In this document: positions 59,101 to 64,000 of the stretch, piece after piece
Position numbering within the stretch: position 1 is the stretch's first letter
Layout: each line of letters opens with the position of its first letter
NCBI GenBank assembly: GCA_947172415.1
Contig: OX359202.1
Location: 4,004,001 to 4,068,000 of the forward strand
Reading direction: 5' to 3'
Length of the DNA stretch: 64,000 nt
From: Chondrosia reniformis
Lineage: Eukaryota; Porifera; Demospongiae; Chondrillida; Chondrillidae
The notes under the pieces: model-generated
Told to the model about the DNA's origin: nothing
The model's input: the letters and a program-made list of their open reading frames with translations, nothing else
The model's database searches: none
Translations under genes and position numbers: made by a program

Positions 59101-62100
59101 CGTATATATATGTGCAGCAAAGCAGGTACTCACCTATGATGTCAGTTAAAAATGTCTACTTTCGAAAATGGCTGAAAATATCTCATTTTCAGAAGGAGTG
59201 GTTGGTTCTGTATAGACACCCACTCATATCCCATGATGAGTGCTATGAGCTAATGGGCTGAACTAACATTCACCTAATGCATGGGAACCAGAGTCTCCCC
59301 ATAGTCACTGAAAAATGACCATAGGCAGCTGTTTCGTCCTTATTAGGACTTATCAGTATGGTATATGATGGAAGGTTGAGTGGCTAGTCTGCTAATAAGC
59401 ACTCTGATGTCTGATGTTCAGGTTGTGTCGATGGAAGATGAGACTGCCTAGGTGGTACACTTACAGCCATTGTTTTATAAACTTTGTGATTGGTCTTTGG
59501 ATTTTTGACAGAGCAGAGGTTGGTAATGGGTTGAGGATTCAGGTTTTGTATTCTCCACTAAGATGGCAGGCTTGTATCCTCTCCAGCATTAAAATGACGC
59601 AATCTCTTAGTTCTTTAGCAACAAATCTTTGACATTTGGCATCAGAGGTATGCTACTTGTTTTCCAGCAGTTTGGAACCATTATGGCAGTAACCTTAGCA
59701 TTTGGATGGTGTTAGGTGCAGGTCAAGCTGAGTACAGTGTTGATCAATTTGGTCAAGACAGACAAATGTTCTTCATCATTTGAAGGATATTGATGGATCA
59801 TCTGCATATCCCTTAACTCCGTGTGCAGGAAGGTTGGCAGGTTTTGGGTGCTAACATTCCTTCCCTAAGTGTAGTGGTAGGGGGATGTATTCATGAGTCT
59901 AGTGACCATTTAACCAATATGTTCACAACCAGAAGTTAATGTTTGCTATATTTAACTATAGTACATGAATCTTTGATGCTTAAACCCTTAAACAATTTTG
60001 TGCCAGATATCTGGCGCGACCCCTAATAATTTGTATTATGCAAGTTTCTCCAATTATTGTATTATCTGTAATATAAGCCCGGGGCTGGTATTTTTTCAAA
60101 CCCCTCTGAACCCGGTCTTATATTGGAGACTGGGTTTGTATAAAAGACTGGGCTTTTATATTTCAATCCTTAAATTCATATTGGTAAATCGACTTTTTAA
60201 TTTCCATGTAAACTATTTATAGAGAGCAGCATGTTTGATAAGCATGAATACCATAATAACTTTAGTAAGAATACACCGTATACCGGTAATATAATTTATA
60301 TAACACAAGCAAGAGCAACACCACTACTGGAAGATGAGCATTACTCGTTTTCGTCATCTGACGCATCACTGTCATCAGTGGTCTCCTTTTGGCCATTAAC
60401 TACTTGTTGCATCCGTACCTCCATCATGGCTTCCTCTTGTGGATCATGTTCATCCTCAGGAATGACTTCAGGTGCCAAAGCATCAGCCATGGACTTCTCC
60501 TTCAGGAACTTGAGTCCTTCTGGGATAGGTCCTTGAGACTTGAAGCAGCGGACCATCTCGTCTTCACTGCTGTCAGTGTTGGTAGTAATTCCGCAGGTTT
60601 TAAATGACCTGCAGATCAGCTCTAGAGGTAGCCTATCCCAAGCATTCACTATCCACTCCAAATACACCTCCATCGGAGGAGGACGAGGGTTACCCCACGA
60701 GTGTATTCTTTCTCGCCATTGAACAGCCACTCTTCGTGCTGGCAGGAGATATCAGCCTTAAATGGTTGATTCCAGCAGACATCAGGCGCCTGGACATACT
60801 TGGTGCACCCACCAGGGACCACAGCTTGGTCAATCTTGAGTTTCGCCAATACTGCACAAACGGCAACGAAACGAGTCCCAAAGCAAGAGACACCTAGCAA
60901 AGGCCAGTGGGCCCAACATAAGATGCAAAAATTCTTCTGTAAGACCATTGTTCATTCAGACTTTACCAGCCCAGGACAGCACCAGCTAACCAGAAAACTT
61001 CTGCACAATGGACTGGACAGGTTGCTTTCTCGGAAGTAATACATATGGTTTGCACTTACTGCCATTGGTACGTGCACACAACATCACAGTAATATTGACT
61101 TTCTACTGTCCTTAGTTTCATACCGTCACATTTTAGAACCATGCACATCGACACAGCGCTTTCCTACGGGATTCAGCCAAACTGCAGTCTCATCACAGGC
61201 AAAGATATTACCCTCATGGTACCCAATCTCAAGACGTTGGCGACGGATGAATAATATGAAGTTAACTAACTTCTCTATAGAATCCACTGGGGGGTGTTGG
61301 CAGGTTGTGGTGGAAGCTCTTAGGCTGAAGTTATTGCTCTTGAGGAATTTCTCAAGCCATCCCAACTAGCAGAAAACCCATCATATCCAGCACGCTCTTT
61401 CGCTATTTTCTTTGCTTCCAGATGTATTAGCCGCCAAGAAACACATTCATGATCCTCTCTTTTATGGAGCACCCAATCATGGGACCCCGTAAAACCAGGA
61501 ATGACAGGAAGGGAATAGGGAATCACATGAATGTTATTCTGATATAAACCCAACATCAGCAATAATGTGATAATGTGTGTGGGAATCATGCATTGTTATG
61601 AGTGTTATTCCTGTATAAACACAACATGCTGCAATAAAAATGTGCAAACAAGGATGGTAAATGTTGTTCAGCTGTTACAGTAGTTCAAAGTGTAATAATC
61701 TCTAGGAATTATGAGCTTTGCTGGTTGAAAAGAAGGATGTTTCTTTTGCACGCAGCTTAAAGTAAAATGATAATGTATGTTCTCCGCTGCAGCTGTATAT
61801 TTCAACTCTTTAGTGATGTGGTCTCTGTAGTGCCGTCGTTCCTTGTATCTAATGACTAATTCATGAGGTGGAGGGGGAACTTTTGCTGTTCTTAGTCTGA
61901 TAGCACCCCTGCAACCATAGCAACTTCTGATCATTGTTCCCTGAATACATTTTAAAGTAAAAGCTACAGGTAAGTTGGTTACATCTGTTAGAGGGGGAGG
62001 TGTGCTGGGAGTTGTCATGCTCCTTATTGGAGATAACAATGTTGGTGTTTGTAATCGAGGTGGCCAGAGGCGTGGCAATTGATACTTGAACAAGTGTGGA

Positions 62101-63523
62101 GGGTACAGGCAATCTATAAGGTGTAATGTTACTAGAAGAACCTGTCACATGCTGAATGATAGATGGACCTGCATCAGAGCTATAATTTCAGCCATTGCAG
62201 CTGGAAAAGCAGCTAAATGATCGATTGTCTGGTAATATACTATATGGTACAATCCCTCCAAAATCTGGTTTTAGCTGGTTTGTGTAACGTATTGTAAGGT
62301 CAATTTGTAGGGGAAGTTGTTGTGTGTAGGATCTGAGGTTATGTGCTGCATAATCTCTGTTGTGAAGGACATTCCCCATTCCCCATTCCCTTCCTGTCAT
62401 TCCTGGTTTTAAGGGGTCCCCCAATCATGCACCCGCTCATTCACTATAGGATATCGAAGCTTCCTACCACCACCTGAAGACCGTTGACACTTAGAGGAAC
62501 CTGATGCAACAGCAACTTTGATTGTTTTCTTTGCTCGTCTCCAGTTCCAAATTTGTTTTCGATCAACTTTAAATTTCTTCACTGCAGCAGTGACTGATGC
62601 TCCCTCTAAAAACCGAACGACTTCCAACTTCAGCTTCATAGAGTAAGGGAATAGACAGCCCTAAGTCCTAATGCGCTCTACCTGAAGAATGTTAATTGTC
62701 AAAAGTGAAACTTGTGGTCTTGAAAACCTCAAAATAACATCTCAGACAAGAAAAACATGAATGCCGAAAACCATGATCTCTTATCTAAAAATGGCGGTCG
62801 AGAAGTTCACCAAGAAAGCTTTCAAAACTAATTAGAACAAGTAATTTTAACAAGAAAAATGGGGGAATACAAGTAAATAAAAACCATTTACAAAAATGAT
62901 GTTAGAAGTAGGAATGACAGTGATCTCCAGTGACTAGTACATCTGCAAAAAGTAATGAAACGTGACAGTGAATATGATAAGGCTAATCATACAGAAGTTG
63001 CATATATACTGAAATTTAAGTAACTTAACCATACACTTCTGTGTTTGGGCGCACTATTCCTACTTCAGCTTGATGCGCCCGAACACAGAAGTGGTCAACG
63101 CTATTCAAAACATGTACGTACTGTACTAATAGAGGTGTCACTAAAATACATATGCTTAATGTGATTAAAATTACATGTTGGACCTGTATTACATGTAACT
63201 TATTATGTTTCATTTAAATATTTTTTTAGTTTGAGAGATCCTGAAGGAAAGCTGTGTATGACAGTAGAAACAGACCAGCCAGCTGTTGTTTTGTACACTG
63301 GAAATTATCTCTCAAAGCCACATACTGGAGTCTGCCTTGAAACTCAGAACCTACCTAATGCTATTAATATTGTAAGTTTTTTTGAATCTTTATAATAACA
63401 ACCCTAACCTAACATGTTACTAAATTCTGTCCAAATACGTAGCCAAGCTTTCCTTCCTGTGTGCTGAGACCTGGTCAAGAGTATATTGCAAAGACCAAGT
63501 GGAGCTTCAGCTATGAATCATAA
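38192..63523 (+). CDS. GALM: Aldose 1-epimerase (galactose mutarotase), 8 exons, 334 aa
   Basis: Exons 38192-38334, 56321-56364, 57964-58121, 58330-58422, 58534-58726, 58861-59011, 63230-63371 and 63443-63523 join into 335 codons with matching phases (human GALM 342 aa). The 44-nt exon 2 (NSKRNVVLGYQDLK) was found by requiring a frame bridge between exons 1 and 3 and corresponds to the DVVLGF segment. Family landmarks are all present: VGRVAGRIKKG, LHGGKKGFSK (catalytic His region), SPDGDQGYPGEV, NMVNHAYFNLSG, GYDDVLCL, VVLYTGNYL and GVCLETQNLPNA with the catalytic Glu. The enzyme interconverts alpha and beta anomers of galactose and glucose in the cytosol. Intron 1 is 18 kb and packed with transposon relics; intron 6 is 4.2 kb and carries a nested pair of elements. 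Confidence 0.93.
39530..40244 (+). pseudogene. pogo/Jerky-type transposase with internal deletion
   Basis: MSLRKAAEEYGIPWSTLHAK is a pipsqueak/CENP-B helix-turn-helix. It is followed by a CENP-B second HTH region (ELTKGWWDSFKGRHPKITLH) and ends in GQIF with a frame change at NCDELG, where the first catalytic Asp would be. The next block, IANVTACFRATGVYPVDRRV, is the family's C-terminal motif. Most of the DDE catalytic core is therefore missing between about 39970 and 39985, and the copy cannot be active. Confidence 0.75.
41111..41270 (+). pseudogene. SAP-like N-terminal exon fragment
   Basis: ATG at 41111 opens MSAEAEENSSGNLVSVVLTA, followed by LRESFESHAVPALRWWLLCRGIK, a helix pair resembling SAP-like modules (VPxLKRWLxCRGI). 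GGAATTAAG|GTGGCA could be a splice donor joining it to the 42052 fragment. The family is a multi-domain protein I associate with mobile or multicopy genes in early animals; function unknown. Confidence 0.35.
42052..42262 (+). pseudogene. Exon fragment of the same multicopy protein family
   Basis: After a TTTATAG acceptor the frame reads HTIKDSATIVDVDGSYLYKK ... FLGLPSAPLTGWETV ... MDPANTGEI, then a stop. It fits as a second exon after 41111-41270 but the frame is lost thereafter. Confidence 0.35.
42400..42577 (+). pseudogene. Penelope-like/LINE reverse transcriptase tail
   Basis: KILPLPYIKGLSEEIQRRCK followed by LNIRILARKRTGLRQPY matches the conserved linker (PYVKGLSEKIRR...GIRxVFK...TLRxxL) just before the GIY-YIG domain of Penelope-like elements. 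No GIY-YIG follows. Confidence 0.55.
42791..43260 (-). pseudogene. Merlin transposase relic, copy 2
   Basis: The minus strand carries WVFSMVDTSTTPPLGYMELV (about 43200), then NFVVPNGVHTQNVESYWSHA and MKRMKGVRANQLPSHLDEFLWQE (about 42990-42860), in the order of Merlin/ISXO2-like transposases. HTQNVESYW is the block with the third catalytic residue. A frame change separates the halves and the N-terminal zinc ribbon is missing. Confidence 0.75.
43621..43779 (+). pseudogene. ISL2EU ORF2 (YqaJ-nuclease protein) 5' exon
   Basis: ATG opens MAEDLLRSDKYFKLDKAQKG followed by RYLSKLKLLDGQDPYTLKDS. The KLDKxQxxRYLxKLxLxxGxDPYT pattern is the N-terminus of the second protein of ISL2EU elements, whose C-terminus is a YqaJ-like exonuclease. 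The frame ends at a stop that doubles as a good donor (AG|GTAAGA). The nuclease part is absent. Confidence 0.55.
44060..44940 (-). pseudogene. THAP plus HTH_Tnp_4 transposase N-terminal half
   Basis: From ATG at 44940 the frame reads M-V-stop-SCSAFGCSNRD; the TGA at the third codon sits where related proteins have Arg (one base from CGA). The rest is open: a THAP zinc finger (CSAFGC ... RRLWLSAINRKD ... ICSDHFVGG ... YVPTLF), a coiled segment, then TPNLDSAYRFGISESTVGRI, the helix-turn-helix of DDE_Tnp_4 transposases. It stops right after WPSREALRRTMQ, where the DDE domain should start. The only inactivating changes are the early stop and the loss of the catalytic half. Confidence 0.75.
45262..46700 (+). 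pseudogene. Unknown protein ORF split by a TTAA element
   Basis: An open frame at 45262-45412 (...LAIKRHRTIQEHIQTILKS ... ATTLYKEL) continues in the same frame after the 955-bp insertion as SDLLNDLPVPGRRNNSFQAR ... WPRYHEFRVKHVPRIWHTTI, to a TAG at 46639 followed in frame by NATRYVAGYVLRKLKKR. The NAxRYxAGYV motif recurs in multicopy proteins of early animals, but I cannot name the function. Stops show it is dead. Confidence 0.5.
45417..46371. mobile_element. 955-bp TTAA-flanked element
   Basis: Perfect 17-bp inverted ends GGTAGTAGGGGGGGCTA lie between TTAA duplications (45413-45416 and 46372-46375). TTAA targets are used by piggyBac and Kolobok elements; ends beginning GG fit Kolobok better than the CC ends of piggyBac. 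There is no transposase frame, so it is non-autonomous. Confidence 0.85.
47432..48060 (+). pseudogene. SAP-like domain protein, frame-shifted
   Basis: MAELRRRLEKCLVSELKEIA followed by QRFKLPSCVGKRKGGELIEN resembles a SAP-type helix-extended-helix module. A weakly conserved body follows (SSVWPCLRTALGRMTVQSLH), then CLKQFHFVNF where the frame changes to KLFVYLVECRDKTFDQQSMR. Two frame changes (about 47510 and 47985) make it non-functional. Probably the same general multicopy family as 41111-42262; catalytic parts are absent. Confidence 0.45.
48200..48512 (-). pseudogene. Transposon-type THAP domain, frame-shifted
   Basis: The minus strand reads MVTSCAVIGCTRCHTKGVKI ... YRFPRDGEKRRLWIAAQR, then after a frame change DWIPGQVDQVRRDHFTTG and RKDPTHPDYIPSM. 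This is a THAP finger in which the Cys of the CxxH pair is Arg (VRRDHF instead of VCSDHF). The KDPTHPDYxPS ending is typical of transposon-borne THAP proteins. Confidence 0.65.
48904..50954 (-). pseudogene. P-element/THAP9-like transposase with introns
   Basis: Minus-strand exons include 50823-50954, 50571-50748 (MRGMRWHPLMIKWCLYLRSL), 49935-50498 (DEMKIKEDLVYIKHTGKLIG ... AITADGVAVNRMHKD ... YFISDVPHLMKITRNC) and 49708-49856 (IYQTSYSKIRVDLVA). Downstream exons end at 48904 with FCQDTLECYFGDQRSRGRKC, the conserved C-terminal LxQDxLExxFGxxRxRGG block. A frameshift near 50445 and a TGA right after TRNC (a Trp position in the family) inactivate it. The N-terminal THAP domain was not found upstream. 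Introns are kept with good splice sites, so this is a DNA copy of a spliced transposase gene. Confidence 0.8.
52475..53498 (+). pseudogene. Tc1-type mariner transposase, one frameshift
   Basis: The first frame (from about 52505) has paired-type HTH motifs ARIIVLTEQGVSQRQVAAQV and STVKRTLADFGMHGRIARR. At about 52850 the frame shifts, with a few codons apparently lost, and continues RKKRLQFVLERKDRTVKDWG to the stop at 53498. The DD34E triad is intact: ILSDESRF, VFQQDNAPIHTA and LPDLNPIEHLWDEL. A right end TGAGTGCTACTG before a TATATA run (53636) may be a terminal repeat; the left end was not identified. Confidence 0.85.
53635..53656. repeat. (TA)n microsatellite
   Basis: Uninterrupted TA dinucleotides directly after the presumed right end of the Tc1-type element. 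Confidence 0.85.
54480..54890 (-). pseudogene. Merlin transposase, copy 3, intact N-terminal half
   Basis: From about 54880 the minus strand is open and reads a zinc ribbon (CTTC ... CCWRCPTCRKTATI), then WSGSFFEKLCITLQKWLILL, AIDTYQWFREVCSSKWL and LGGTGKVVQVDESLFRHKPK with the first catalytic Asp. After this the frame is lost. Only the N-terminal half is recognisable. Confidence 0.75.
56569..56985 (-). other. Open 138-codon minus frame in GALM intron 2, no family
   Basis: The frame is open, but the DNA is a run of GC-rich imperfect palindromes (CCGCACGGTCAGCCGCAG, TTGCCGCGCAGCTAATTGCG) rather than codon-like sequence. I see no domain and suspect a non-coding repeat. Confidence 0.15.
61481..62420. 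mobile_element. 940-bp element with long TIRs and 8-bp target duplication
   Basis: The ends are inverted copies over about 42 bp with about three differences (outer part GGGACCCCKTAAAACCAGGA). CCAATCAT flanks both sides (61473-61480 and 62421-62428). An 8-bp duplication fits hAT- or MULE-like elements; the GGGACCCC ends match neither consensus exactly, so no superfamily is assigned. The interior carries a minus ORF at 61668-62093. Confidence 0.85.
61668..62093 (-). CDS. ORF carried by the 940-bp nested element
   Basis: A 141-codon minus frame inside the nested element. The N-terminal half is Pro/Thr-rich; the C-terminal half has a Cys-rich core CIQGTMIRSCYGCRGAIR, then PPPPHELVIRYKERRHYRDH and AENIHYHFTLSCVQKKHPSF. 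The C-x(8)-C-x2-C plus ERR/YYH pattern looks like a small metal-binding module that I have seen only in uncharacterised multicopy proteins. It may be captured host or transposon sequence rather than the element's own transposase. The upstream frame (62148-61861) overlaps and may contribute the start by frameshift. Confidence 0.4.
   Translation of the reverse strand: MFKYQLPRLWPPRLQTPTLLSPIRSMTTPSTPPPLTDVTNLPVAFTLKCIQGTMIRSCYGCRGAIRLRTAKVPPPPHELVIRYKERRHYRDHITKELKYTAAAENIHYHFTLSCVQKKHPSFQPAKLIIPRDYYTLNYCNS
62850..63092. repeat. Hairpin-ended repeat, copy 2
   Basis: ACTTCTGTGTTTGGGCGCA (63035-63053) is inverted at 63074-63092 with one T/C difference and a 20-nt loop. The flank CTGAAATTTAAGTAAC... 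and the loop aligned with copy 1 (22059-22125) show that both belong to one family; similarity continues upstream to about 62850 (AACAAGAAAAATG... AATACAAGTAA). Confidence 0.6.
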
Positions 63524-64000
63524 GCCATTTAATTTTTCTATCATTATGGACGCATTATGTTTTCTAAACTAACTACTTAGCTTGAATAAGATTCTAACAA
63601 AATGTAATATATAACAAGATTGTCATTGGTTTAGTAGTGTACATGTGGTAATCCGACTCCTACACACATGGTTGTCACATGCTTCTTTGCAATTGCAAGG
63701 TCAGCAATGCCTCTGCTTGATGTTTATTTAGTTAATTCATACATCCTGCTTATAATGATATTCATTATAAGTATGAATACGCTTACAAGTTTTTCAGTCC
63801 CTCTCAACCAGCTGCATCTCACTCTATTCACTGTATAGCAATATACACAAAAGCTCCTTTGATGTTTGGTAGGAGAATTTCCACAGTGTTTTGGATGCTA
63901 AAGATGGTTAATCTGAAGAGGATGATAACAATGACGACATGGAACTATAATTGCTTGCATATACGTATATATTTGTCAAGATAAAATAAAAACTTGGCAT
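63524..64000. other. 3' flank of GALM
   Basis: AT-rich, no recognised gene. It contains the palindrome CTTATAATGATATTCATTAT (from 63749) and an AATAAA motif near 63985. Either the GALM 3' UTR or intergenic. Confidence 0.4.

Larger units (their letters stand above)
60341..62639 (-). pseudogene. pogo/Tigger-type transposase interrupted by a 940-bp element
   Basis: Minus-strand order: HTH start MKLKLEVVRFLEGASVTAAV from 62639, then RKLRYPIVNERVHDW, interrupted at 62420. It resumes at 61480 with VLHKREDHECVSWR. Next come FLKSNNFSLRASTTT and GNIFACDETAVWLNP (first catalytic Asp, about 61180), CTKYVQAPDVCWNQPFKADI (about 60800) and an acidic tail (DDSDASDDENE) ending at 60341. Several frameshifts lie between 61370 and 60730. 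Apart from the insertion, the domain order is complete. Confidence 0.8.
59012..63229. other. GALM intron 6
   Basis: A 4.2-kb intron with a pogo-type transposase relic (60341-62639) split by a 940-bp element, and a hairpin-ended repeat (about 62750-63092). At 59264-60230 I see only decayed repeats, including a CCCGGGGCTGG-rich inverted repeat at about 60080-60160. Confidence 0.6.

Noticed and set aside
59264..59850. Reverse transcriptase fragment on the minus strand
   Set aside because: A few residues look LINE-like, but frames are too broken and no signature motif is present.
63840..63950. Short acidic frame (EEDDNNDDMEL) after GALM
   Set aside because: Could be the tail of a transposase or another gene, but there is no upstream exon or conserved motif to support it.

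Overview
The window is eukaryotic DNA: AT-rich, with intron-split genes (GT...AG splice sites, phase-consistent joins), TATA and heat-shock elements, and a dense load of eukaryotic DNA transposons. The five main genes belong to animal families. An intronless 7TM receptor, very short intergenic gaps and Merlin, P/THAP, ISL2EU, pogo and Tc1 relics make an early-branching invertebrate likely. A demosponge is my best guess, but this is inference and no species is claimed.

Layout. (1) 1-28205 (+): the 3' part of a giant gene, read here as 29 exons and about 2463 residues, best matched to ZZEF1 (two adjacent ZZ zinc fingers, UBA-like segment, acidic tail). Its introns hold a pogo/Tigger relic, a Merlin relic, a retropepsin-like fragment, LINE and Penelope-like tails, several MITEs, an intronless GPCR on the opposite strand (24231-25268) and a 5S rRNA-like gene (25713-25831). 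(2) 28352-30899 (-): cytosolic HSP90, 4 exons, 716 aa, with a TATA box and two heat-shock elements upstream. (3) 31163-33750 (+): WDR20/DMWD-like WD40 protein, 3 exons, 610 aa. (4) 33871-38168 (-): 5-formyltetrahydrofolate cyclo-ligase (MTHFS), 7 exons including a 20-nt microexon, 200 aa; intron 2 carries a 1.4-kb minisatellite of 23-bp units with higher-order structure. (5) 38192-63523 (+): aldose 1-epimerase (GALM), 8 exons, 334 aa, only 23 bp from the MTHFS start codon; intron 1 is 18 kb and intron 6 is 4.2 kb, and both are filled with nested transposon relics. (6) 63524-64000: 3' flank with no recognised gene.

The five genes alternate in orientation with gaps of 146, 263, 120 and 23 bp (convergent, divergent, convergent, divergent). 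Intergenic space is minimal while nearly all expansion is inside introns. The genes do not form a pathway; they are housekeeping functions (ubiquitin-related scaffold, chaperone, deubiquitinase cofactor, folate salvage, hexose mutarotation). I found no convincing new defence or catalytic system. The most unusual signals are the nested higher-order minisatellite in MTHFS, two insertions whose removal restores an open frame in an older transposon, the near-overlapping MTHFS/GALM promoter, and a shared hairpin-ended repeat family.
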